DNA of 64,000 nucleotides. Origin: Bacteroidales bacterium (GTDB lineage Bacteria; Bacteroidota; Bacteroidia; Bacteroidales; Lentimicrobiaceae). Positions 56,213 to 64,000 of the stretch are shown here, one piece after another. Every line of letters starts with the position of its first letter. Position 1 is the stretch's first letter. A program made the position numbers and the translations under genes. Where the stretch lies: the NCBI GenBank assembly GCA_016709025.1, contig JADJEQ010000003.1:310001-374000 (forward strand), given 5' to 3'. The notes under the pieces are model-generated. The model saw only the letters and a program-made list of their open reading frames with translations. It made no database searches and was not told the origin of the DNA.

Positions 56213-57657
56213 TGGGGAAAAAACCAACTCAGAAAAAAACGCTTGTTGCCGTAATTGCAACTATTGCTGCAACCGGAGGGCTGCTTTTCGGCTTTGATAC
56301 CGGAGTAATTTCGGGTGCAATACCTTATTTTCAAAAAAACTTTGCCCTCGACAATGACTGGGTTGAATTAATTACTACCGCGGGGCTTGCAGGTGCCGTG
56401 TTTGGCGCAATGTCATCGGGCCGGATTACTGACATTGTGGGCCGGAAAAAAGTGATTATGGCATCAGCACTCATTTTTGCCATAGGAGCATTTTGGTCAG
56501 GTTCTGCAACCAGTGCAGGTAATTTAATGGTTGCCCGCTTCTTTTTGGGTATAGCTATTGGAATATCTTCATTTGCAGTGCCTTTGTATATTGCGGAAAT
56601 TTCACCGGCAAAGAGCAGAGGTACATTTGTTTCCCTGTTTCAGCTTCTTATTACAATTGGCATTTTTGTTTCCTATTTCTCTGACCTTGCTTTCGCTCTT
56701 CCGGAGGGGGCTCCAGGTTATGAGGATTGCTGGCGTCCCATGTTTTATGTAGGTGTTATTCCTGCAATCATTATGCTGGTGGGTATGATATTTTTGCCGG
56801 AAACCCCTCGCTGGCTTATTAGTAAGGGCTATATAGATAAAAGCCGTGAAGTTTTAATGAAAGTGGAAGACGCTGAACTGGTAGAGGAAACTATTTCCGG
56901 AATAAAGGAAGAAATTGAAATTGACAAGCATAACAAAACCGGTTGGAACGAAATATTTAAGCCATGGCTCCGCACTCCTTTCATAATTGCAATCGGAATT
57001 ATGTTTGTACAACAATTTACAGGAATCAATACGATTATTTACTACAGTCCGAAAATATTCCTTATGGCGGGGTTTGAGGGGGCCCGGGCAGCAATTTTAG
57101 CTTCTGTAAGTGTGGGTGCTGTATGTGTAATATCATCAATTATCGCATTATTTGTTGTTGATAGATTAGGTCGGCGCAAGTTATATATGATTGGGTTAAG
57201 CGGCATGGTGGTTTCGCTTGTAGCTTTGGGATTGTGTTTTGCATCGCAATCCTCACTGGGCGATTCGGTAAAGCAAATAACGGTTGTCTTGGTTTGGATT
57301 TATATTGCTTTTTTCGCTGCAAGCCTTGGACCTTTGGGTTGGGTTCTGATTTCAGAAGTTTTCCCTTTAAAAGTACGCGGAATCGGCGCAAGCATTGGTT
57401 CGCTCTCTAACTGGTTGTTCAATGGAGTGGTGGCTTTTACGTTTTTTAAAATTGTGAAAGGGCTTACCATGCAAGGAACTGACATCACTGTAAACAACGA
57501 AAACCTCGGTAATCCGGCTGGTGCATTCTTGTTGTATGCCCTCGTTGGAATAGCAGGTCTGATCTGGGGTTACTTTTATATTCCCGAGACCAGAGGGAAA
57601 TCACTTGAAATGATTGAAGATCACTGGCGGCAAGGTAAAACTCCAAGAGAATTATAA
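56212..57657 (+). CDS. Sugar-porter family MFS transporter
   Basis: A 481-residue twelve-helix transporter with all the sugar-porter signatures: GRITDIVGRKK (~65-75), PETPRWLIS near 190, QQFTGINTIIYYSP near 265-278, DRLGRRKLY near 320, and PETRGKSLE near the end. Relatives include XylE, GalP and myo-inositol/H+ symporters. It should bring the operon's substrate, a free sugar or polyol, across the inner membrane. It is coupled to the isomerase upstream and lies seven bases before the corrinoid-related genes, which ties uptake to the methyltransferase module. Confidence 0.92.
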   Translation: MGKKPTQKKTLVAVIATIAATGGLLFGFDTGVISGAIPYFQKNFALDNDWVELITTAGLAGAVFGAMSSGRITDIVGRKKVIMASALIFAIGAFWSGSATSAGNLMVARFFLGIAIGISSFAVPLYIAEISPAKSRGTFVSLFQLLITIGIFVSYFSDLAFALPEGAPGYEDCWRPMFYVGVIPAIIMLVGMIFLPETPRWLISKGYIDKSREVLMKVEDAELVEETISGIKEEIEIDKHNKTGWNEIFKPWLRTPFIIAIGIMFVQQFTGINTIIYYSPKIFLMAGFEGARAAILASVSVGAVCVISSIIALFVVDRLGRRKLYMIGLSGMVVSLVALGLCFASQSSLGDSVKQITVVLVWIYIAFFAASLGPLGWVLISEVFPLKVRGIGASIGSLSNWLFNGVVAFTFFKIVKGLTMQGTDITVNNENLGNPAGAFLLYALVGIAGLIWGYFYIPETRGKSLEMIEDHWRQGKTPREL

Positions 57658-57663
57658 AATCGT

Positions 57664-58359
57664 ATGCATTTACAGCAATTCAATATTCCCAACCTATTAC
57701 TCGAAATAAACCGGGCTGAAATTTATGCAGTACTCGGTGTATCTGCCGAAGCACGGGGATTGGTTGATGAATATATTGATGAGGTTTTCATGAATGGTCC
57801 TGAACTTCTAAAGATTACCGGTGGATATCTCATTGTTGAAGACGTTGTAATGGATACAAAGTTAAAACAGGTTCTTGTTAATGGAATTCCATTCAACATC
57901 AAAAATATTATTTTTCAACAACTCAAGGCAAGTAAAAAAATTGCCGTTTTTGCTTGCACAATCGGGGATGCATTGTTTGAAAAATCACGTACACTGATGG
58001 TTAATAATGAAATGCTGCATGGCTATATTTACGATATATATGGAAGTCTTGCAGTTGAGAATGCGATGGAGCAGATACAAAATAATTTAAAGCTTGAAAT
58101 GGCTAAAACTGGTTCAGGAATTTCAAACCGCTACAGCCCCGGATATTGCGGATGGATGGTTTCTGAGCAAAAGAAGCTGTTCAGTTTACTACCACCTGGA
58201 TTCTGCGGTATTTCACTTTCCGATTCATGCCTCATGCAGCCCATAAAATCCATCAGTGGGTTTATTGGTATTGGCCCTGAGATTCATCACAAAGCTTATA
58301 CCTGCGAAGTTTGCGATTCTTCCCAATGCCTTTATCGCAACTTAAAGCAAAATAAGTAA
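57664..58359 (+). CDS. B12-dependent methionine synthase activation-domain-like protein
   Basis: A 231-residue protein similar to the reactivation domain of MetH: ARGLVDEYIDEV near the N-terminus, YDIYGSLAVENAMEQIQ in the middle and the hallmark RYSPGYCGW near 156-164. At the C-terminus Cys214, Cys217 and Cys222 (CEVCDSSQC) could bind a metal or iron-sulfur cluster. Solitary proteins of this kind accompany corrinoid methyltransferase systems and probably help reduce or re-methylate the corrinoid after it is oxidised from Co(I) to Co(II). It precedes the two methyltransferases by 35 bases. Confidence 0.85.
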   Translation: MHLQQFNIPNLLLEINRAEIYAVLGVSAEARGLVDEYIDEVFMNGPELLKITGGYLIVEDVVMDTKLKQVLVNGIPFNIKNIIFQQLKASKKIAVFACTIGDALFEKSRTLMVNNEMLHGYIYDIYGSLAVENAMEQIQNNLKLEMAKTGSGISNRYSPGYCGWMVSEQKKLFSLLPPGFCGISLSDSCLMQPIKSISGFIGIGPEIHHKAYTCEVCDSSQCLYRNLKQNK

Positions 58360-58394
58360 TTATGGTTTTACTTTTAACCTAATAATTGAAGCAT

Positions 58395-59411
58395 ATGAAC
58401 AAAAAACAACAATTCGAAAAATTACTTTCAGGTGAACTCCATTCAACTGTGTTATTCAAACCCATACTGATGCATTTTGCCGCCCGGTTTAATAAAACAA
58501 CGTATGGCAAACTTGCTTCGGATTACAAAGTACTGGTTGAGTCGAACACACGCTGTATGGAATACTTCGACCTCGATACGGTAAGCCTGATCAGTGATCC
58601 TTACCGCGAAACCTCTGCTTTTGGCGCCCGTATTGAATTTATACCTGAAGGCGTTCCCAAATGCCTGAACAAAGTAATACAAAATGAGGAAGATGCCAAA
58701 AATTTAGTGATTCCTGACATTTATAATTGTGAGCGAACCCGCGACAGGATTTCAGGAGCTGCCTACTATCAGAAACTGCTAAAAGGAACTGTTCCGGTGG
58801 GAGGATGGATTGAAGGCCCGCTTGCAGAAGCCTGCGATTTAGCCGGTGTAAGTGAGATGCTGATGAATCTGATGTGCGATCCTGATTATTCAAATCTGAT
58901 CATGGATAAATGCATGATAGTAGCCCGCGAATTTGCAAAAGCACAGATAAATGAAGGCTGCGACTATATTGGAATTGGCGATGCAATTTGTTCCCAGATT
59001 GATGCCTCCACTTATGATTTTTATGTTAAAGACAGGCATAAAGAACTTGTTGATCATATCCATTCGCTGGGAGCCAAAGCTAAGCTGCATATCTGCGGGA
59101 ATATCGAACATTTATTGCCAGCCATCAGCAGTCTGAATGTGGATATTATTGATCTTGACTGGCAGGTTGATTTACATGAAGCCCGGAAAATATTGGGTGA
59201 TAATGTAGTAATCAAAGGAAATATAAACCCTGTTATAATACAGGAAGCAACCTCACAACACCTTGAAAGCCTGGCTAAAGAACTTGTTCAACAAATGCAG
59301 GGCCAGAAATTTATTCTTTCAGGTGGCTGCGAAATCGGTGTTAATACTCCTATAACAAATCTTATGAAACTGGCTGAAATTTCAACCAAAACTAAACCAA
59401 TTAACCTATAA
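58395..59411 (+). CDS. UroD/MtaA-family corrinoid methyltransferase, first copy
   Basis: A 338-residue protein from the ATG at 58,395 (the frame is open from a TTG at 58,386). It is a uroporphyrinogen-decarboxylase-like TIM barrel with the zinc site of methyltransferases: His232 and Cys234 in KLHICGN and Cys312 in SGGCEIG. Such enzymes move a methyl group between a substrate, a corrinoid protein and an acceptor such as tetrahydrofolate or coenzyme M. SGGCEIGVNTPITNLMKLAE is like MtaA/MtbA-type proteins. It is followed 11 bases later by a second member of the family. Confidence 0.87.
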   Translation: MNKKQQFEKLLSGELHSTVLFKPILMHFAARFNKTTYGKLASDYKVLVESNTRCMEYFDLDTVSLISDPYRETSAFGARIEFIPEGVPKCLNKVIQNEEDAKNLVIPDIYNCERTRDRISGAAYYQKLLKGTVPVGGWIEGPLAEACDLAGVSEMLMNLMCDPDYSNLIMDKCMIVAREFAKAQINEGCDYIGIGDAICSQIDASTYDFYVKDRHKELVDHIHSLGAKAKLHICGNIEHLLPAISSLNVDIIDLDWQVDLHEARKILGDNVVIKGNINPVIIQEATSQHLESLAKELVQQMQGQKFILSGGCEIGVNTPITNLMKLAEISTKTKPINL

Positions 59412-59422
59412 TCCATTTTAGT

Positions 59423-60433
59423 ATGAAAATGAATATGACAGAATGGAAAAATTCCATTTTAGCAAATCCCGATAAATTAGCTGTACCGGTTATGACATAT
59501 CCCGGACTTCAGCTTATTGGTAAGTCGGTTATTGATATGGTTACACTGGGAGAAGTTCAATACAACTGTGTTAAAGCATTATCCGAAAAATTTCCTGCTG
59601 TAGGCGCAATAACTTTAATTATGGATTTGTCAGTTGAAGCTGAGGCCTTTGGCAGCCATATTAACTTCAGTGAAGACGAAATTCCCACGGTTTCAAAAAG
59701 ATTGATAGATTCATTTGAGCAGGTGGTTAACCTTAAAATTCCGGCAATCGGTGAAGGAAGAACTAAAAGCCATTTAAACGCAGCCCGGTTAGCTGCAGAA
59801 AATATCACAACCCGGCCGGTATTCGGCGGTATCATAGGTCCCTATTCCTTAGCTGGTCGTCTTTACGATATTACCGAAATGATGACAGCTATACTTATTG
59901 AACCTGAAGGTGCTCATGAACTTTTAAGCCTGTGCACCGCATTTTTAAAAGAGTATGCGCTGGCTTTTAAAAATGCAGGTTGTAATGGCGTTGTAATTGC
60001 TGAACCGGCTGCCGGATTACTTGCTGATTATCAATGCGAGGAGTTTTCATCCCAATATGTAAAGCAAATAGTTGATTTTGTGCAGGATGACAACTTTATG
60101 GTGGTATTGCATAATTGTGGAAATACAGTCAGCCTGGTTGAATCAATGTTAGGAACCGGGGCTTCCGGTTTTCATTTTGGAAATGCTGTTGATATGCTCG
60201 AAATTCTTCCTCAGGTTCCTTCAAACAGACTTGTGTTCGGTAATTTAGATCCTGCGGGAGTTATAAAAAATGGCACTCCGGAAATCATTAAAGTAAAAAC
60301 GAAAGAACTTTTAACACGAACAGAGGAATACAACAATTTTGTAATTTCCTCCGGTTGCGATATACCACCAGGAACAAAGATCGAAAACATTGATGCCTTT
60401 TTCGAAGCCATTGCCGAGTATAATAAAGGCTGA
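59423..60433 (+). CDS. UroD-family corrinoid methyltransferase, second copy
   Basis: A 336-residue UroD-like TIM barrel with His230 and Cys232 in VLHNCGNT and Cys312 in SSGCDIPPG as probable zinc ligands. The end, GCDIPPGTKIENIDAFFEA, is of the type seen in MtaA-like and in MtvB-like O-demethylase proteins. It is clearly different in sequence from the first copy, so one may take the methyl group from the substrate and the other pass it on. It is 34 bases upstream of the corrinoid protein gene. Confidence 0.87.
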   Translation: MKMNMTEWKNSILANPDKLAVPVMTYPGLQLIGKSVIDMVTLGEVQYNCVKALSEKFPAVGAITLIMDLSVEAEAFGSHINFSEDEIPTVSKRLIDSFEQVVNLKIPAIGEGRTKSHLNAARLAAENITTRPVFGGIIGPYSLAGRLYDITEMMTAILIEPEGAHELLSLCTAFLKEYALAFKNAGCNGVVIAEPAAGLLADYQCEEFSSQYVKQIVDFVQDDNFMVVLHNCGNTVSLVESMLGTGASGFHFGNAVDMLEILPQVPSNRLVFGNLDPAGVIKNGTPEIIKVKTKELLTRTEEYNNFVISSGCDIPPGTKIENIDAFFEAIAEYNKG

Positions 60434-60466
60434 TTCAAACAGGATTAACCCATAAAGACCAAAGTT

Positions 60467-61129
60467 ATGAATGAAATAATAGAGAAACTGACAACTTGTA
60501 TTGAGTTTGGCAAAATCAATCAAAAATCACCTTTCCCGCCTTCGATGAGGGGTGAGGTTGGCGCTGATGAATTAACAAAACAGGCGTTGGAAGAAGGGAT
60601 AAAACCTACCGAAATTCTGGAGCAAGGTTTAATTCCTGGCATGAATGCTGTCGGACTGAAGTTTAGCCAGGGGAAAGTGTTTGTTCCGGAAATGCTGATG
60701 GCAGCCAAAGCTATGAGTACTGCGCTGGTTCATCTGAAACCCTATTTCCAGTCAGGTGAAGTAAAACGAAAAGGAACCTTCATTATAGGCACTGTATTCG
60801 GAGATTTACATGACATTGGTAAAAACCTGGTAGCAATGACCGTAGAAGGTGCAGGATGGGAAGTAATTGATTTAGGTGTAGATGTCAAAGCCGAAACCTT
60901 TCTGGATACGCTTGAAAAGTACCCTGATAGTACAGTTGGGATTTCCGCACTGTTAACTACTACTATGGCTAACATGGAATCGGTAGTAAAAATGCTGAAA
61001 GAAAAACATCCCTCAACAAAAATTTTAGTAGGCGGTGCACCTCTCAATACTGAATTCAGCAATAAGATCGGAGCCGATTTTTATTGTCGCGATCCCCAGG
61101 GCGCAGTAGCATACCTGAACAATTTGTAA
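60467..61129 (+). CDS. Corrinoid-binding protein (MtaC/MtvC type)
   Basis: A 220-residue two-domain protein: a helical cap (MtaC-like, ~30-92; GIKPTEILEQGLIPGMNAVGLKFSQGKVFVPEML) and a B12-binding Rossmann domain (~103-220) with the signature GDLHDIGKN, in which His115 should be the lower cobalt ligand, followed by SALLTTTM and LVGGAP. It carries the methyl group on cobalt between the two methyltransferases. A Pro/Ser-rich segment at ~20-33 interrupts the N-terminal helix compared with standard MtaC; I believe close relatives share it. It completes the A-B-C set of a methyltransferase system. Confidence 0.93.
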   Translation: MNEIIEKLTTCIEFGKINQKSPFPPSMRGEVGADELTKQALEEGIKPTEILEQGLIPGMNAVGLKFSQGKVFVPEMLMAAKAMSTALVHLKPYFQSGEVKRKGTFIIGTVFGDLHDIGKNLVAMTVEGAGWEVIDLGVDVKAETFLDTLEKYPDSTVGISALLTTTMANMESVVKMLKEKHPSTKILVGGAPLNTEFSNKIGADFYCRDPQGAVAYLNNL

Positions 61130-61192
61130 AAACGCTAAACGAAACATTTTAACTCAATTGATTGATTTTAAAATCCGTTAAAAAGCAACAAA

Positions 61193-61732
61193 ATGAAAAA
61201 AATTGAACTTTCTCCCAAAATATACATAGTAATTGGAATGATATTTACCGGAGCAATAATGCGGCTTATTCCCCACTGGCATAATTTTACCCCGGTTGCG
61301 GCAATAGCATTGTTTGGCGGCACTTTTTTGAAACGTAAGGACCTTGCATTTCTTGTGCCGGTTTCAGCAATGTTATTGAGCGATCTTATTATCGGATTTC
61401 ATTCAACAATGCTTCCTGTATACTTTAGTTTTATTGCAATTGTGGGCATTGGAATGGTATTGCAAAGCAGGCTAACTGTAATGAATACGATTTCAGCTTC
61501 ATTGGCAGCATCATTTATGTTTTATCTGGTAACCAATTTTGCAAGCTGGATTTCCGGATTTATGCCCTATCCAATGAATGTCGCAGGCCTGTTACAGTCG
61601 TATATTGCTGGTTTGCCTTTCTTTTTTAATGGTTTACTTGGCGACCTGTTTTACACATCGGTATTTTTCGGGGCAGTATATTTGAAAACAAAAGGGAGTA
61701 CAATAATCCTGAATAAAAACTGGCAACACTAA
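61193..61732 (+). CDS. DUF6580 putative transport membrane protein
   Basis: A 179-residue membrane protein with about five to six helices and the DUF6580 start IMRLIPHWHNFTPVAAIALFGG (in part ~20-41), followed by LVPVSAMLLSDLIIGFH. The family resembles substrate-binding S components of ECF transporters and its substrate is not established. Being the last gene of a corrinoid-methyltransferase operon, 63 bases after the corrinoid protein, it could import a corrinoid or its precursor; this is inferred from position only. Confidence 0.8.
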   Translation: MKKIELSPKIYIVIGMIFTGAIMRLIPHWHNFTPVAAIALFGGTFLKRKDLAFLVPVSAMLLSDLIIGFHSTMLPVYFSFIAIVGIGMVLQSRLTVMNTISASLAASFMFYLVTNFASWISGFMPYPMNVAGLLQSYIAGLPFFFNGLLGDLFYTSVFFGAVYLKTKGSTIILNKNWQH

Positions 61733-61834
61733 CTATTCCAAAGGATTTGAACAGAGAGATCATTCAGGATATCGCCATCATAACCATAGATGTAAAAGTC
61801 TGACATCCTTACATAAACTCACAACCCATTTGAT

Positions 61835-63457
61835 ATGAAAAAGTATTTGTTGCTTCTCTTAATTTTCAGTTCGCTTTTCATCAATTCCTGTTCATCGTTA
61901 AATAATAAAACTATAGTAGACGAGCCGGGCTGGAACGATGAAATCTTCTACCATGTCAACCAGCGAAGTTTCTTTGATTCGAATGGTGACCGGCATGGCG
62001 ATCTGAATGGCTTTGTTGAAAAGCTTGGTTATCTCAAAGAACTGGGTGTAACAACAATATTATTTACACCACTTTATGAATCAGATTTTTACCATAATTA
62101 TTTTGCCAAAGATTATGAAAAAATTGATCCTGAATATGGCACAATGGAGGATTATCTTGCTTTTGTGAAAGCAGTCCATCTAAACGGCCTCAAGTTCATC
62201 ATGGATATGGAAACCCAGTATGCGCAAAACGGCAACAAGTGGTTTGATGAATCCTACAAAAATCCTGCCTCACCCTATGCTGCGTTTATTCATTACAGCG
62301 ATTCATTAAACCGTTACCCTGATCAGTTTTATATTCCATCGGGTTCTGATTTGAAGGAATTCAGGGCATGGCCCGACCAGAAATTATACATTGTATACCT
62401 TAACCTGAACAACCAAAAAGTAAAAGACTGGACAAAAACATTCTATACACACTGGGTTGATCCCAATGGGGATGGGAAGTTTGATGATGGTGTTGATGGC
62501 TACCGGATTGATCATATGATGGACAACCTTGACGACAGGGGGATTTTTACAAATATGTTCGTCAACTTTTGGAATCCGGTCTTCAAAAGCTGCAAGGCTA
62601 TTAACCCTGACCTGTTTGTAGTCGGCGAACAATCGAACTGGGCTGAATATGGTGAAGATATGATACAGAAAAGCGGTATTGATGCAAGTTTCGGATTTCC
62701 GATTCATTTTGCCATAGCCGGAACCCCTGAATACTTCAGAGGCAGTTCGGCCGACTCGTCCTTAAAAAACAGCCTGGACGCAAATAATATAGGGAAACAA
62801 GTAACAGAAACTTTAAAGAGAATTTCGAAAGGGAAATACTATATAAACTTTCTCGAAAACCATGATACAGAACGATTTGCTTCCATCGTAAAGAAAGATA
62901 AAGAAAAGATCAGGTGCGGAGCGGTCTTAAATATTCTATTGCCTGGTATACCTTCGATATATTACGGTCAGGAACTGGGCGTTACCGGTCAGATCGGTAA
63001 TTGGGGATACGACGCGAATCATATACCAGTCAGGGAAGCTTTTCCCTGGACCCCTGATCCTGATGAACCCGGCACCGCAGTGTTTTATAAAGATTCAGGG
63101 CCATGGTGGGATCAATCGTACTTTAAAACCGGTGAATCCGCCCAACTTGCCTTGTCGGTACAGCAAAAAGACCCCACTTCTCTGTGGAATTTATATTGTA
63201 AGCTCATACATTATCGCAGAACCAGCAATGCAATAAAAAACGGTGATTTTAAACTGATACAACCCGTGAAACCAGGTATTCTGGCATTTTCAAGGGAATA
63301 TGCCGGCGAAAAAGTCATAGTTATCATGAATCTTTCAGATAATACAAATACCACCAGATTACTTTCCGATAAAAAACCTGATTTTCAGGAGAAAACCAGT
63401 ATTCACGGCAATGATCTGGTACTTCAACCTTATGGTTTCATTATTTATCAAGAATGA
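61835..63457 (+). CDS. GH13 alpha-amylase-family lipoprotein
   Basis: A 540-residue lipoprotein (signal ending FINSCSS, lipidated Cys19). The GH13 barrel has IFYHVNQRSFFDSNGDRHGDLNG (in part 37-59), nucleophile Asp226 in GYRIDHM, acid/base Glu265 in VVGEQSNW and Asp344 in LENHDTERF; a C-terminal beta domain follows. The usual region I motif DxxxNH is replaced by FIMDMETQYA (~121-130), so the -1 subsite differs from typical amylases. It probably works on alpha-glucans at the cell surface. It stands 102 bases after the DUF6580 gene and may have its own promoter. Confidence 0.9.
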   Translation: MKKYLLLLLIFSSLFINSCSSLNNKTIVDEPGWNDEIFYHVNQRSFFDSNGDRHGDLNGFVEKLGYLKELGVTTILFTPLYESDFYHNYFAKDYEKIDPEYGTMEDYLAFVKAVHLNGLKFIMDMETQYAQNGNKWFDESYKNPASPYAAFIHYSDSLNRYPDQFYIPSGSDLKEFRAWPDQKLYIVYLNLNNQKVKDWTKTFYTHWVDPNGDGKFDDGVDGYRIDHMMDNLDDRGIFTNMFVNFWNPVFKSCKAINPDLFVVGEQSNWAEYGEDMIQKSGIDASFGFPIHFAIAGTPEYFRGSSADSSLKNSLDANNIGKQVTETLKRISKGKYYINFLENHDTERFASIVKKDKEKIRCGAVLNILLPGIPSIYYGQELGVTGQIGNWGYDANHIPVREAFPWTPDPDEPGTAVFYKDSGPWWDQSYFKTGESAQLALSVQQKDPTSLWNLYCKLIHYRRTSNAIKNGDFKLIQPVKPGILAFSREYAGEKVIVIMNLSDNTNTTRLLSDKKPDFQEKTSIHGNDLVLQPYGFIIYQE

Positions 63458-63581
63458 TAATCAAGTAAGTAATGGATACTGTGATTATGGCTTTTGTTAA
63501 GTTTAACCGAAACCAGATTTTTTAGAACTCACCTAAAATAAGATAGAACGACATGCGTTGCTATATTATACTTATCCCGAT

Positions 63582-64000
63582 ATGAAAAAACTTTGGCTGG
63601 TTGTTTTAACAATTACTGTTTTAATCCTGACTTCTTGCGGACGCGGTTCAGAAAACAGCATGAACCTGAGCCCTGAGTCAGACGAACTTTCTTCCAATGC
63701 TCTCAAAGAAAGCGGAGCAACTCCGGCGGACGAGGTAAACCGGAAACTGATCAAAACCGGAGATCTTTCATTTAAAACCGATGATCTTGATGCTACCGGA
63801 AAAAGAATAAAGGAGGCCATCCGGAAACACAAAGCCTGGATTTCCTCTGAAAATGAAAACACTTCCGGAAGACAGATTAACAGGATGGTAACCATCCGTG
63901 TGCCTGCAGACCGGTTTGATGCCATGATTGCAGACATTGGTGCAGGTGTTGAGCGGTTCGATCAGAAAAACATCAGTTCCAACGACGTAACGGAAGAATT
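63582..64000 (+). CDS. DUF4349 lipoprotein, 3' end cut off
   Basis: The frame starts at the ATG at 63,582 and runs to the window edge (139 codons visible). A signal sequence ends LILTSCGRG with lipidated Cys19. The following region, RKLIKTGDLSFKTDDLDATGKRI, NRMVTIRVPADRFDAMI and EEF at the edge, matches the N-terminal part of DUF4349, a periplasmic/lipoprotein domain of unknown function. The coiled-coil and membrane helix usual for the family would lie beyond the window. Confidence 0.82.
   Translation, partial: MKKLWLVVLTITVLILTSCGRGSENSMNLSPESDELSSNALKESGATPADEVNRKLIKTGDLSFKTDDLDATGKRIKEAIRKHKAWISSENENTSGRQINRMVTIRVPADRFDAMIADIGAGVERFDQKNISSNDVTEE

Overview
The window looks like a chromosomal segment of a member of the Bacteroidota, probably Bacteroidales/Marinilabiliales-like. 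The reasons are a SusC-type TonB receptor, type IX secretion (T9SS) C-terminal sorting domains on two secreted proteins, MacB/FtsX-like permeases, KilA-N genes, many glycoside hydrolases (GH) with AraC regulators, few Shine-Dalgarno sequences, and one good TTTG/TAnnTTTG promoter upstream of the GH53 gene. I saw no tRNA, rRNA, CRISPR array or complete insertion sequence. Everything here was read by eye; family names rest on recognised motifs, not on searches.

Layout. (1) 1-12.4 kb, minus strand: a saccharide operon with a GH144/glycoamylase-type secreted enzyme, a large secreted six-hairpin glycosidase, a cation:sugar symporter with an odd ~200-residue insertion, a cytoplasmic GH35 enzyme and a cytoplasmic GH94-type phosphorylase cut by the window edge. 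The combination fits beta-1,2-glucan use. A KilA-N gene and a decayed KilA-N remnant sit between the last two enzymes. (2) 13.2-23.0 kb, plus strand: a C25 (gingipain-like) T9SS protein, then a poly-gamma-glutamate-type operon (PgsB, PgsC, PgsW) continuing into three envelope proteins. (3) 23-34.7 kb: an orphan TonB receptor, a hybrid histidine kinase, a 74-bp hairpin tandem array, a BamA/TamA-like barrel, an FtsX/MacB-type permease and two membrane proteins. (4) 34.8-45 kb: a frameshifted T9SS BNR-repeat protein, a GH53 galactanase, then an AraC regulator divergent from a GH127-type/esterase fusion and a GH92 enzyme. (5) 45.7-49.8 kb: a GH130 enzyme fused to a response-regulator receiver domain, convergent with a glycosyltransferase fused to an (alpha/alpha)6-type domain. 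(6) 50.2-52 kb: a TetR regulator and a short-chain dehydrogenase that share a 17-base upstream motif, then a MITE-like element. (7) 53-61.7 kb: a second AraC regulator divergent from a tight operon encoding a GH92 C-terminal remnant, a PhyH-type dioxygenase, a TIM-barrel isomerase, a sugar porter, a MetH-activation-like protein, two UroD-type methyltransferases, a corrinoid protein and a DUF6580 membrane protein. (8) 61.8-64 kb: a GH13 lipoprotein and a partial DUF4349 lipoprotein.

The two strongest candidates for something undescribed are region 7, which reads as a corrinoid-dependent demethylation system wired to sugar or polyol uptake, and region 5, a glycosidase/phosphorylase carrying its own phospho-acceptor domain beside a dedicated glycosyltransferase. 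Regions 4 and 7 share an AraC/GH92 layout, so region 7 may have grown on a duplicated copy of the region 4 module.
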